Assembly (NCBI RefSeq): GCF_026196735.1
Contig: NZ_JAPHUF010000012.1
Coordinates: 310,001 to 374,000, forward strand
Reading direction: 5' to 3'
Source: Sulfurimonas sp.
GTDB taxonomy: Bacteria > Campylobacterota > Campylobacteria > Campylobacterales > Sulfurimonadaceae
DNA: 64,000 nucleotides
This document shows positions 28,654 to 37,767 of the stretch, one piece after another. The translations under genes and the position numbers were made by a program. Within the stretch, counting starts at the first letter, position 1. Each line of letters starts with the position of its first letter. The notes beneath the pieces are model-generated. The model searched no databases. It had not been told where the DNA came from and was given only the letters and a program-made list of their open reading frames with translations.

Positions 28654-30043
28654 TTGGACCAGCATAGAACCAACTGCACTTTCACTTTTTCCATCGCTTA
28701 TTGCTATTGCTTTAGCACTCTACTCACGAAATGTACTTTTATCACTTTTTGGCGGTATTGTTTTAGGCCTTTTTGTCTTAAATGACTTTGCGTTTTTAGA
28801 CTCTCTTAGCGCTGTTGTTTCTCTTTTTGTCTCACTCTTATCAGAGGCTTGGATACTGAAAACTTTGGCTTTTGCGGTATTGGTTGGAAGTATTATGGCT
28901 CTAATTGAGAAGTCCGGTGGGATTGAGGGTTTTGTAGATTTTATGCAGCATCGAGTCTCTTTGGTAAAATCTCCCCGTTCAGCATTGATGCTTAGTTACA
29001 TAGTCGGTGTTATTATTTTTGTCGAGTCATCTATTACAGCACTAATAGCCGGTGCAGTCGGAAAACCTTTTTGCGATAAATACAAAATTCCCAGTGCCAA
29101 ACTTGCTTTTGTCTGCGACTCTACATCAGCACCGATTAGTTCGCTGATTGTCCTAAATGGATGGGGCGCACTTCTTCTTGGACTTATATCGACTCAAATA
29201 ACACTTGGTGTGATTGATGCTAACGCAGTTGACCTTTTAATAGACTCTATTGTTTATAACTTTTATGCAATGAGTGCTTTGGCTGTAACATTTTTATCTG
29301 TATGGTATAACATCGATATAGGAGCAATGAAAAATGCAAAGCATATACCTAAAGACATAAAGTATAGCTCTCAAACAAAAGCAAGTATGTTCTACATGTT
29401 AATTCCGATTATTCTGATGATTATTTTTGTATTTATGTTTTTATATATTACAGGAGATGGAGATATTTTAAAAGGCAGCGGTTCAAGTTCTATATTTTAC
29501 ACAATGCTAGCCACTCTTATATTTACATTTTTTTATTTTGTCGGTAGTAAAAACATGTCATTTGCCACTTGGGGCAAAACGACAATAAAAGGAGCTATTA
29601 AACTCATACCTATTGCCCTTATCCTTCTTTTTGCATTTGCCATAGGTAAAGTTACAACAGATCTTCAAACAGGACAATATTTAGCTTCACTTGTAAGCGA
29701 GAGATTAAGTGTCTATCTTTTAGCAGGTGTAATATTTGTTTTGAGTTCTATTATGGCATTTGCAACAGGGACAAGCTGGGGAACTTTTAGCATAATGATT
29801 CCAGTCGCTGCGCCGATGGCAATAGCAATGGACGCAGATGTGGCTTTATGTATAGGTGCTGTAATCTCCGGTGGTATTTTTGGTGATCACTGCTCTCCTA
29901 TTTCAGATACAACTATCATATCTTCAATGGCAAGTGACTGCGAAGTCATAGAGCATGTAAAGACTCAGCTTCCTTATGCTCTTATAAGCGGTGTTATTGC
30001 TTTGGCACTCTTTATAGTCTTTAGTTTCCTAAAGCAATATTAA
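28652..30043 (+). CDS. NhaC-family Na+/H+ antiporter (start codon not found)
   Basis: The frame is open from 28631 and codes a clear membrane protein from 28652 (DWTSIEPTALSLFPSLIAIA) to 30043, about 463 residues. There is no ATG, GTG or TTG in frame before TTG 28865, and starting there would lose about 70 residues including the first membrane helices. Family motifs are intact: DSTSAPISSLIVLNGWG and GDHCSPISDTTIISSMASD. Start options are a rare ATA/ATT codon, a +1 shift out of the GNAT frame at TTT TGA T, or a damaged start. The 3' end overlaps the convergent exonuclease gene by 23 bases. Confidence 0.8.
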   Translation, partial: DWTSIEPTALSLFPSLIAIALALYSRNVLLSLFGGIVLGLFVLNDFAFLDSLSAVVSLFVSLLSEAWILKTLAFAVLVGSIMALIEKSGGIEGFVDFMQHRVSLVKSPRSALMLSYIVGVIIFVESSITALIAGAVGKPFCDKYKIPSAKLAFVCDSTSAPISSLIVLNGWGALLLGLISTQITLGVIDANAVDLLIDSIVYNFYAMSALAVTFLSVWYNIDIGAMKNAKHIPKDIKYSSQTKASMFYMLIPIILMIIFVFMFLYITGDGDILKGSGSSSIFYTMLATLIFTFFYFVGSKNMSFATWGKTTIKGAIKLIPIALILLFAFAIGKVTTDLQTGQYLASLVSERLSVYLLAGVIFVLSSIMAFATGTSWGTFSIMIPVAAPMAIAMDADVALCIGAVISGGIFGDHCSPISDTTIISSMASDCEVIEHVKTQLPYALISGVIALALFIVFSFLKQY

Positions 30044-30764
30044 TAGAGTAGCGCATATCTTCATCCAGATTTTCCATACCCGTTAGCATCCATCTCAAAT
30101 AGCCCGCATCACTTGCTGCTACTTCGTGAAGTGTTTTGCCTTTGTACTTTCCAAATTTAAAAGATGCAATCAAAATAGGCGTATTGGTTAAATCAACCAT
30201 CTTCTCAACCGGATTTTCACCTGGGAATTTAGAAGCAACCTCATCTTTTAGTTTAGAAAGAAGAAGTTTCAAAATCAAAACATCACCTATTGCATCGTGG
30301 GCTTTTACAACTATGCCTAAAGCATCAGCCTCTTTTTGCTCTTGTTTATAGATATCCATTTTATAACGAAAGTACTGAAGTCTGTGAGCTTCTTCATCGG
30401 GAAACATGTGTTTAGCAACTCTTAGGGTGTCTATAACTTTCATTTGAGTGTTAAAGCCCTCTTTTTCAAGCATTTCCAAGTCAAAAGGAGCATTGTGGAT
30501 AATCATATAATTATCGCTAGTGTTTAATTCTAAAAGTCTTTTGTAAGCAGCTGTCTCTTGACATGTAGGTTTTGCTTCAATCATGTCAGGAGTGATACCG
30601 TGCACTTCCATAGCTCCAAAACTAATAGGAACATTAGATGAGCAAAACTCATTATGTACTTCGGGGACTTTTTCTCCTAGCACTATATACCCTAACTGAA
30701 TAACTCTATCTGTTTCGCCTGTTCCTGTTGTTTCTGTATCTAAAATGATGTATTTTTTTGCCAA
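30021..30764 (-). CDS. DEDD 3'-5' exonuclease, DnaQ-like, with DUF3820 tail
   Basis: 247 residues. Exo I motif ILDTETTGTGETD, exo II HNAPFDLEML, and exo III AHDAIGDVLIL with the His-Asp spacing of DEDDh nucleases. The last 60 residues (FKFGKYKGKTLHEVAASDAGYLRWM) match the small DUF3820 domain found after such exonucleases. Stand-alone members process DNA ends or RNA; the exact substrate is open. Confidence 0.88.
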   Translation of the reverse strand: MAKKYIILDTETTGTGETDRVIQLGYIVLGEKVPEVHNEFCSSNVPISFGAMEVHGITPDMIEAKPTCQETAAYKRLLELNTSDNYMIIHNAPFDLEMLEKEGFNTQMKVIDTLRVAKHMFPDEEAHRLQYFRYKMDIYKQEQKEADALGIVVKAHDAIGDVLILKLLLSKLKDEVASKFPGENPVEKMVDLTNTPILIASFKFGKYKGKTLHEVAASDAGYLRWMLTGMENLDEDMRYSINIALGN

Positions 30765-30773
30765 TGTTTTTCC

Positions 30774-31151
30774 TTATTTACCCAAAAAAGAGTCTAGCAT
30801 ATATGTATTGTGAGCATGTAAATACTCTTCATTTAAATTTATTTCAATGGTTTCTTTTTTTATAGAATAAGTACATAATTGAACAAATTTAAGTTGTGTT
30901 ACCTCGCCGTGAAATTCAAAGTTTCTAACAGCAATCGGTTCATTTAACTCTTCTAGTAAATCTTGAATGTCGTTTATTGAGTCTTTACATGGGTGCAGAT
31001 TTAGAAGTTTAAAAAAAGTTGCGAACTTTATTTCCATATCTAAATCATCATATGTAAGATAAGTATTGTAAATGGCACGAGCCAGTTTCAGGGCATTACT
31101 GCTTAATGGTTCTCCCAATAAATTTCGCTTTATTATCTCATCTGAATTCAT
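30774..31151 (-). CDS. Hypothetical protein, 125 residues
   Basis: No family recognised. A soluble, mildly acidic protein, helical in the first 70 residues, then strand-like (VRNFEFHGEVTQLKFVQLC). It lies nine bases upstream of the exonuclease gene on the same strand, so the two are probably co-transcribed. A TATAAT box lies eight bases before its ATG and no ribosome site is present, pointing to a nearly leaderless transcript. Confidence 0.6.
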   Translation of the reverse strand: MNSDEIIKRNLLGEPLSSNALKLARAIYNTYLTYDDLDMEIKFATFFKLLNLHPCKDSINDIQDLLEELNEPIAVRNFEFHGEVTQLKFVQLCTYSIKKETIEINLNEEYLHAHNTYMLDSFLGK

Positions 31152-31159
31152 AACAATAT

Positions 31160-31165
31160 ATTATA
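31160..31165 (-). promoter_or_regulatory. -10 box directly before the 125-residue protein gene
   Basis: On the minus strand TATAAT is followed by ATATTGTT and then ATGAATTC. The transcript would start only two or three bases before the ATG. Confidence 0.45.
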
Positions 31166-31238
31166 GGTATTCGTATTAAAAGCGTATAAAACTAATTGTA
31201 ATATGCTACACTTTTAAAAAATACAGGATAAGTCTTTG

Positions 31239-31898
31239 ATGAAAATAATTTTTTTCCTTATGTCAGTTTGTATATCTACTTTTGCAATTGAGATTAAACA
31301 ACTCCCCATAGAGTTTGGCGATAAAAGGATAGAATTAACAAAACAATATATTAAATCTCATTATGATTTGGATGTACAAGATATAAAAATAACTCCTAAA
31401 ATTATTGTTGTTCATCACACTGCTATAGATGATTTTAAAGATTCTATCTCCAGATTTACGTCTCAAACCCTGCCGACAGATAGACCTGATATAAGTAGTG
31501 GTGGTTCTGTAAATGTATCTGCTCATTTTATGGTTGAGAGAGATGGAACTATTAACCAGTTAATGCCGTTGGATTATATGGGAAGGCATGTTATCGGACT
31601 AAACTATAACTCAATCGGCATAGAGAATGTTGGCGGAGAGAACTCTAAAGACAACTTAACAAATGAGCAGTTAAAAGCCAATATTGAGCTTATAAATGAG
31701 CTAAAGAAAAAATTTAAAACCATAGAGTATGTCATAGGTCATTATGAGTATAGATGTTTTGAAGGAAGTGAGTTGTGGCTTGAGATAGATGATGCTTACA
31801 GAACTTTTAAAGATGACCCCTCAACAAGATTTATGAGTGAATTGCGTGAAAATATAAAAGGTTTTAAGAGTGCCCCTTGCATTCAAAGAGATAAATGA
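31239..31898 (+). CDS. Exported peptidoglycan amidase (Amidase_2/PGRP type)
   Basis: 219 residues from ATG 31239 (AGGATAAG upstream). Signal peptide (IIFFLMSVCISTFAIE) followed by the zinc amidase domain: VVHHTAIDDF with the first His, SAHFMVERDGTINQL, the GRHVIGLNYNSIGIENVGG core and IGHYEYR with the second metal His. It should cleave N-acetylmuramoyl-L-alanine bonds in the periplasm, releasing stem peptides. It overlaps the DUF819 gene by four bases, which in turn overlaps the dipeptide epimerase. Confidence 0.88.
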   Translation: MKIIFFLMSVCISTFAIEIKQLPIEFGDKRIELTKQYIKSHYDLDVQDIKITPKIIVVHHTAIDDFKDSISRFTSQTLPTDRPDISSGGSVNVSAHFMVERDGTINQLMPLDYMGRHVIGLNYNSIGIENVGGENSKDNLTNEQLKANIELINELKKKFKTIEYVIGHYEYRCFEGSELWLEIDDAYRTFKDDPSTRFMSELRENIKGFKSAPCIQRDK

Positions 31899-33031
31899 TT
31901 AGTTCGCCACTTTTTTATCTCTTTACCTTAGCACTATTAGTCGCGGTCATTGCTCTTTTTGAGCAAAAAAGCAGACTAAAGCTTTTTAAGTATGTTCCAT
32001 CTTTTGTGTTTATATATTTACTTAGTATGTTGTTGGCATCAATTGGTGTTTTTGAACAAAATGAAGCCATTGATGCAATATACAAAAACACAAAACAGAA
32101 TCTGCTTCCCGCTATGCTTTTTTTGATGCTTTTGCAGATTGATATAAGGGATTTTTTTAAACTTGGAAAATCTCTTCTTATCGCATATTCATTGTCGCTT
32201 TTCTCTTTTGCTTTTGCTTTTATATTTATATCTTTGCTTTTTGATTTTAATAAAGAGATGGCGTCTGCTTTTGGAGCATTAAGCGGGAGTTGGATGGGTG
32301 GAGTGGCAAATATGGTAGCGGTCGGCTCGGCTTTAAATGTCTCACAAGAGGCGTTTGGATACGCACTTATAGTTGACAGTGTAAACTATACTATTTGGAT
32401 TATATTTTTGCTTTTTTTAACCCCTTTTGCTCATCGTTTTAACAACTTTACGGCTTCGCATGAGCAGATGGCAAAACTGGACTCTATTATAGGGTGTGCC
32501 TGTACGATAGGAGCAAAGAGATACTGGCTTTTAATACTTTTGGCGATTGTTGTTGCGCTAGGGGTAAATCTTGTTGCCTCAAGCGGATTTGTGCTCTTAA
32601 ACTATACTACTACAACGGTTGTTTTAGCTACCGTACTTGGAATTTTAGGCTCATTTACAAAACTCAAAACAATAAACGGCTCAAGCGAAGTCTCCAAAAC
32701 AATGCTTTACATGTTAATAGCGTTAATCGGCTCAAAAGCACTTTTAGAAAATTTTGGCGGAGTAGGTTTTTATGTCTTTGCTGGGTTTTGTATATTGGTT
32801 ATACATGCGCTTATAATGGTTATAGGTGCTAAGATATTAAAACTTGATCTATTTAGCATAGCCATCGCTTCTCTTGCAAACATAGGCGGCGTGGCCTCGG
32901 CATCTATGCTCGCGGCAACTTATAACAAAGCACTTGTCGGAGTTGGTGTTTTGATGGCTATTATGGGTTATATCGTAGGAACATTTGGCGGTTTGGCGAT
33001 TGGAAATATTTTAATCTGGATGACTAAATGA
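31895..33031 (+). CDS. DUF819 family membrane protein
   Basis: 378 residues, about ten membrane helices, matching the DUF819 (YjcL-like) family of presumed transporters: LLPAMLFLMLLQIDIRDFFKLG, SGSWMGGVANMVAVGSAL and ASLANIGGVASASMLAATYN. Function of the family is not established. Sandwiched by four-base overlaps between a periplasmic amidase and a cytoplasmic L-Ala-Glu epimerase, it is a good candidate importer of muropeptides, which is inference. Confidence 0.82.
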   Translation: MISSPLFYLFTLALLVAVIALFEQKSRLKLFKYVPSFVFIYLLSMLLASIGVFEQNEAIDAIYKNTKQNLLPAMLFLMLLQIDIRDFFKLGKSLLIAYSLSLFSFAFAFIFISLLFDFNKEMASAFGALSGSWMGGVANMVAVGSALNVSQEAFGYALIVDSVNYTIWIIFLLFLTPFAHRFNNFTASHEQMAKLDSIIGCACTIGAKRYWLLILLAIVVALGVNLVASSGFVLLNYTTTTVVLATVLGILGSFTKLKTINGSSEVSKTMLYMLIALIGSKALLENFGGVGFYVFAGFCILVIHALIMVIGAKILKLDLFSIAIASLANIGGVASASMLAATYNKALVGVGVLMAIMGYIVGTFGGLAIGNILIWMTK

Positions 33032-34053
33032 AAATAGCAAAGATTACCGCAGAAGTTAAATATATAGAGTTGAAAACACCGTTTAAAACAGCTCTTAGGG
33101 AAACTTCACATGTAGAGTTTGTAAGAGTACATGTAGAAGATGAAAATGGCTTGGTCGGGATAGGCGAAGCTCCTGCAACAAAGGCAATAACAGGCGAAGA
33201 TATTGAAATAATTTTAAACTCTATAAAAAGTGTGCAAGATGTTTTTATGGGCTTGACATGTCAAGAATCGTTAACGATTTTGCACTCAAAATGCAATATA
33301 GGCTCAAGTGCTGCATCAGCTTTGGATATGGCTTTTATATCTCTACATGTCAAAGAGCAAAATCAAACATTGATAGAGTATTTTAACACTAAAGATTTGA
33401 GCCCTTTAAAAACAGATGTGACCATAAGTCTAAATGATTCTGATATGATGATAGAAGATGCAAAAAAAGCCTTTAAAGATGACATGTCAATACTAAAAGT
33501 AAAACTCGCAAGTGATATCTCGCACGCTATAAAAGTTGTAAAAAGCATCTCAAACGAACTTCCATTGGCAGAGATAATCGTAGATGCAAATCAAGCTTGG
33601 TCGTTAAAAGATTCACTTGAGTTTATAGAGGCGATGAAAAACATCAAAATAGAACTTATAGAACAGCCTGTTGGCGCAGACGATTTAAGTGCTTTGAAAA
33701 TTATCAGCGACATGTCACATATCCCGATACTTGCAGATGAGAGTGTCTTTACACTTGAGGACGCTAAAAAAGTAGTTGAGAGCAAAAGTGCTCATATGAT
33801 AAATATAAAGCTTATGAAGTGCGGCGGAGTTACAAAGGCTATAGAAATCTTAGAGTATGCAAGAGAAAAAGAAGTTACATGTATGTTGGGTTCAATGCTT
33901 GAAGGGCCGACCTCTATAAATATTGCCTTGTATCTTGCAATGGCTTATAGAGATGTTATAAAGTATATTGATTTAGACAGTCCTCTGCTTTACAAAGAAG
34001 CATCAGACGAACTAGATTTTACTTACAGAGGTTTCAAGATTATTAAAAAGTGA
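33028..34053 (+). CDS. Dipeptide epimerase, L-Ala-D/L-Glu type
   Basis: 341 residues, enolase superfamily, muconate-lactonising subgroup. Catalytic and metal residues are all visible: KVK pair (ILKVKLAS), the three acidic metal ligands in VDANQAW, IEQPVG and ADESVF, and the second lysine in INIKLMKCGG. Members of this size next to peptidoglycan enzymes interconvert L-Ala-D-Glu and L-Ala-L-Glu so the peptide can be degraded. The gene contains seven ACATGT sites in different reading frames. Convergent overlap of 11 bases with the cytochrome gene. Confidence 0.88.
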   Translation: MKIAKITAEVKYIELKTPFKTALRETSHVEFVRVHVEDENGLVGIGEAPATKAITGEDIEIILNSIKSVQDVFMGLTCQESLTILHSKCNIGSSAASALDMAFISLHVKEQNQTLIEYFNTKDLSPLKTDVTISLNDSDMMIEDAKKAFKDDMSILKVKLASDISHAIKVVKSISNELPLAEIIVDANQAWSLKDSLEFIEAMKNIKIELIEQPVGADDLSALKIISDMSHIPILADESVFTLEDAKKVVESKSAHMINIKLMKCGGVTKAIEILEYAREKEVTCMLGSMLEGPTSINIALYLAMAYRDVIKYIDLDSPLLYKEASDELDFTYRGFKIIKK

Positions 34054-35152
34054 AACTCTGCTTTTTGAAAACATGAAACTCTGTAGCAGCTTTTTCATTT
34101 TCAAGTCCAAGTTTTTTAACAACTTTTGGATTAACTAAGAACCATCCCAGCACAACATCGACTCTGTCACCGTTTTGAAGTTTAAAATCGCGCTTTACTT
34201 CTCTTTTTTCGTTTGCTTTTATCATAGTGTCTTTAATTGTTGAGTCAGCTATCCAAGGCATAGCAGGCTTGCCATCTTTACCGATAACTCTTACAAAAAC
34301 CTCTTTGGGAAGTTTTATAGTTTCATTGGCTCTTTGTACGCTTATTTTTAAAATAGCCACTCGAAGAGGATGAAGTAAAAGAGCGTGTGAACTTCTGTTG
34401 TCAATATTTACAATAAAATTGTCTATGTTTCTAAGAATAGAGATATCTACATACTTAGTTAACATGTCAGAGTGAAAGTGACTTCCAGCAAAACCGTGAA
34501 AAGAGTGCGTCCCCGTGTCGCTAATGGATGATTTGCTTCCTTTTACTTTTGGCATGTGGCAACTCACGCAGTTTGCATCGCTCATTTCGTCATTCACATT
34601 TGAAGAACATAGGTTTAAGCCTGCTTTGTTTACATTGTGAGAGTGACAACCAATACAGATATTTCCGTTTTGCATATGCTCATTGTTATCTGTAATAATC
34701 TTATGATAAGGCGATTCAAGACCTTGTTTTGAAGTCCCATAGTAGCTGTTTGGAGTTTTACTGATGATGTTCGTGTTACTTTGAGGATGTTTTTCTATGC
34801 TCTGTATACGATGACAGTATGCACAGCTGATAGCTTCTTGGTGAGTAGGGTTGTTCACATCAGGTAAAGCTTTTTCACCGTTTGTAAGCATTTTGTCTAA
34901 GTTATCAGCAGCTGGTGTATGACATTTTCCGCATACATATCTGTTAAACTTTTTATTCATTGGGTCTCTATCCCATATAGCTTTGTGTATAGGATCTTGA
35001 CTTGGCGTAGCGTTGGCGTGCATAGAAGTATAAAATTCACTGTATATCTGAGCGTGACACTCCTTACACTCACTGCTAGGAGCAAAATCATGCACCGCAT
35101 CATTTGCAAATATCGAAGAGAATAAGAACAAAAGTAAATATATAGTTTTCAT
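34043..35152 (-). CDS. Periplasmic five-haem cytochrome c
   Basis: 369 residues with a signal peptide (IYLLLFLFSSIFAND). Five CxxCH sites: CKECH, CGKCH, CAYCH, CIGCH and CVSCH, all in the first 215 residues, with extra His residues as probable distal ligands. The C-terminal third (about 150 residues) has no haem site and appears beta-rich. It resembles cytochrome c554-like multihaem proteins; the redox partner is unknown. Downstream of nhaA on the same strand, 16 bases apart. Confidence 0.85.
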   Translation of the reverse strand: MKTIYLLLFLFSSIFANDAVHDFAPSSECKECHAQIYSEFYTSMHANATPSQDPIHKAIWDRDPMNKKFNRYVCGKCHTPAADNLDKMLTNGEKALPDVNNPTHQEAISCAYCHRIQSIEKHPQSNTNIISKTPNSYYGTSKQGLESPYHKIITDNNEHMQNGNICIGCHSHNVNKAGLNLCSSNVNDEMSDANCVSCHMPKVKGSKSSISDTGTHSFHGFAGSHFHSDMLTKYVDISILRNIDNFIVNIDNRSSHALLLHPLRVAILKISVQRANETIKLPKEVFVRVIGKDGKPAMPWIADSTIKDTMIKANEKREVKRDFKLQNGDRVDVVLGWFLVNPKVVKKLGLENEKAATEFHVFKKQSFTF

Positions 35153-35168
35153 GAGAATCCTTAGTTGT

Positions 35169-36503
35169 TTATTCTGGTTTTTTAGCTATATATTTAAGCC
35201 ATAAAAAACCAAAAAGACCAGCAAAGAGAGATGCAGACAAAATTCCTACTTTTGCTTGAAAAATCAATTGACTATTTCCTAAAAAAGCCAACTCAGCAAC
35301 AAAGATAGACATCGTAAAGCCGATACCTCCAAGAAATGCAACACCAAAAACCTGACTCATATTGCTTCCCACCGGAAGCTGAGCAATACCAAGTTTTATA
35401 GCCAGCCATGCAACTCCTGCGATACCTAAGACCTTACCCAAAACAAGTCCTGCAATAACCCCTAAAGAAACAGGTTCTATAAAAGTATCCCCGATGGAAG
35501 AAAAATCTATAGAAATTCCAGCGTTAGCTAATGCAAAAAGAGGAATAACAACTAAACTCACCGGTAAGTGAAGACTATGCTCAAGTCTTGCTGCTGGAGT
35601 TCCAACCGCGTCAATTCTGTCTTTTATATTTAAAAGTATTGCTTTTTGATTTTCATGCAAAGTGTAGTCAGTAGCAACAGGCTGTTCGTCATACTCATCA
35701 AGAAGAGTTCTGGTACGAGAAGTAAAGTTTACCGGGGCCAGTTTTGGTTTTGAAGGTATACACATAGCGGCAATAACACCTGCTATTGTAGCGTGTACAC
35801 CAGACTCTAACATAAAAAACCACATAACAAGTCCTACTATGAAGTAAGGAAGTATTGCGTGTATTCCAAAGCGGTTAAATAGTACCATTATAGAAAAAGC
35901 TACTCCTGAAAAGAAAAGAGATGCTACATGGATTTGATCTGTGTAAAAGAGTGCTATAACAACTACAGCGCCTAAGTCATCAACGATAGCAAGTGCAACC
36001 AAGAATGTAACAAGTGCAGTCGATACTCTTTTTCCTAAAAGCACAAGCGCACTAATCGCAAATGCTATATCTGTAGCCATTGGAATACCCCAACCATTGG
36101 AAGCTTCTCCGCTTGGATTTATGCTAAGGTATATAAGTGCTGGTAAAATCATACCGCCAAGAGCAGCTAGTATTGGCAACATAGCAACTTTTATATTTGA
36201 GAGTTCTCCAACTAATGCCTCTCTTTTTATCTCAAGTCCTACCATAAAGAAAAAGATTGCCATAAGACCATCATTAATCCAGTGATGGATAGTGTGAGAC
36301 AACTCCCACTCTCCTACATCTAAATCTATAACTGTGTGAAACAGATGTGCATATTCGTCAGCAAGTGCAGAGTTGGCCAGTATTAAAGCTAATATTGTAG
36401 TGAACATTAAAATGACACCTGTAGTTGTTTGAGCGTGCAAAAAGTGTTCAAAAGGTGTCGACACCCTTCTAAAAGCTTTTTCCCATGGCGCGTATATTCT
36501 CAT
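35169..36503 (-). CDS. nhaA: Na+/H+ antiporter NhaA
   Basis: 444 residues from ATG 36503 (AGGAA eight bases upstream); the frame stays open another 45 codons but that stretch covers the promoter region. Ion-binding features: WGIPMATDIAFAISALVLLG and AIVDDLGAVVVIALFYT with the paired aspartates of NhaA. A hydrophilic segment of about 60 residues around TRTLLDEYDEQPVATDY separates the two halves and is longer than in E. coli NhaA. Confidence 0.94.
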   Translation of the reverse strand: MRIYAPWEKAFRRVSTPFEHFLHAQTTTGVILMFTTILALILANSALADEYAHLFHTVIDLDVGEWELSHTIHHWINDGLMAIFFFMVGLEIKREALVGELSNIKVAMLPILAALGGMILPALIYLSINPSGEASNGWGIPMATDIAFAISALVLLGKRVSTALVTFLVALAIVDDLGAVVVIALFYTDQIHVASLFFSGVAFSIMVLFNRFGIHAILPYFIVGLVMWFFMLESGVHATIAGVIAAMCIPSKPKLAPVNFTSRTRTLLDEYDEQPVATDYTLHENQKAILLNIKDRIDAVGTPAARLEHSLHLPVSLVVIPLFALANAGISIDFSSIGDTFIEPVSLGVIAGLVLGKVLGIAGVAWLAIKLGIAQLPVGSNMSQVFGVAFLGGIGFTMSIFVAELAFLGNSQLIFQAKVGILSASLFAGLFGFLWLKYIAKKPE

Positions 36504-36579
36504 ATTTGGTATTCCTCGTAAAAATTTTCTAGCATCAAGTGAGAAATTATATCGTAAGAAGATAAAATTTAAAAAAGTG

Positions 36580-36585
36580 TATAAT
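36580..36585 (+). promoter_or_regulatory. -10 box placing the transcript start at ATG 36592
   Basis: TATAAT followed by CCTATT and ATGAATTTA. The predicted first transcribed base is the A of the start codon; there is no Shine-Dalgarno. Confidence 0.5.
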
Positions 36586-36591
36586 CCTATT

Positions 36592-37767
36592 ATGAATTTA
36601 AAAGAGTTAAAAAACAAATCGATTTTATTGTTTGGCAAAAGCCGCGCTTTTAGCAGCGATGAGTTTGAATCACAGTTAAAGTTTCATAAAATATCAGTAG
36701 CTAACGAGTTTAGCGAAGATATAAGAGTAGTGGTTGATGGCAAAATGATGACTCCGTATGAGCAAAACGAGAGTGATGCACTTTATGAGAAAAACTCTAA
36801 AGAATTTGAGTTTATACCTATTGATGTCTTTGAAAAAGAGTTGGCAAAACATATAGATGAAGATACCTTGTTGATGAGTTTGAAGCTTTCTCATGATAAA
36901 CAGAGACTAAAAAGTTTTATACAAAACACAATGCTAAGTGATGAGCTGTTTTTTAAACTGTTAAAGATGTACTCTTGGAGCGGGGAAGACTTCTTTGAAA
37001 ATGATGAAAATCGTGATGTAAGTGCCGCTCTAATTTTACGATTTTATGAAAATATCGAGAGAAACCACAATGTTCAGTATGCAACTACAGGTATTTTGCA
37101 TCTTGTGGGACAAACTAAAAGCCCACAGCTTTTAAGAGCCATCTCGCTGCTTGAACCCATAAAGTTTCATCCCAAGATAGAGTGTGCAATTGCCATGAGT
37201 CTGTACTGTGATGAAGAGATGCAAGAGCGTTTGTTTAAAAAAGCAAAAAGTCCAAGAGTACTTGAAGCTCTCTCATTAAATGAAAACTTGAAACCCTCAC
37301 TTGTAACAGAATTTTTAAAAGATGAAGAGTTGGGCATAAATGTAGCAAAAAGCATAAAGCTAACAGATGAGCTTTTTGAGCTTTGCAGAGATAAAAAAGT
37401 AGGATTAGCACTGAATGAAACTCTTACTTTAGAGATGCAAGAAGAGCTGCTTGGACTTAAAGATGAAGAAATCTCTTACGGGCTGTCTCTTAATGATAAT
37501 CTTCATCAAAAGATTTTAGAGAAACTTTTACAAAGTACAAATAAAGAAATTATCTCAAATATATATGCAAACAAAGCAACTCCGGTAGAGATACTTGAAA
37601 ATGCATATAAAAACGGTGAGTATCTTGGGGAGTTGGCGAAAAATGAAAACACTCCAATAGAGATTTTGTACCAATTGCAACTCGATAGCAGATATGAACG
37701 ATATGTAAAAACCAATGCCGGTTTTGGCAAACATATTCAACAAGAAAATATAGGATGGGAAGTGTGA
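36592..37767 (+). CDS. Repeat protein preceding a MoxR-type ATPase
   Basis: 391 residues from ATG 36592. Residues 1-80 (KSILLFGKSRAFSSDEFESQ onward) have the strand-helix pattern of a BRCT-like domain, which is tentative. From about 130 on the protein is made of short helical repeats, and near the end the pattern TPVEILENAY...GELAKNENTPIEILYQL resembles leucine-rich-variant repeats. Its last codons overlap the ATPase gene by four bases, so it is likely part of a MoxR/VWA machine, perhaps as substrate adaptor (inference). Confidence 0.7.
   Translation: MNLKELKNKSILLFGKSRAFSSDEFESQLKFHKISVANEFSEDIRVVVDGKMMTPYEQNESDALYEKNSKEFEFIPIDVFEKELAKHIDEDTLLMSLKLSHDKQRLKSFIQNTMLSDELFFKLLKMYSWSGEDFFENDENRDVSAALILRFYENIERNHNVQYATTGILHLVGQTKSPQLLRAISLLEPIKFHPKIECAIAMSLYCDEEMQERLFKKAKSPRVLEALSLNENLKPSLVTEFLKDEELGINVAKSIKLTDELFELCRDKKVGLALNETLTLEMQEELLGLKDEEISYGLSLNDNLHQKILEKLLQSTNKEIISNIYANKATPVEILENAYKNGEYLGELAKNENTPIEILYQLQLDSRYERYVKTNAGFGKHIQQENIGWEV

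Noticed and set aside
36504-36638. N-terminal extension of NhaA (45 codons)
   Set aside because: It would overlap the promoter and the start of the divergent gene at 36592; ATG 36503 has a proper ribosome site.
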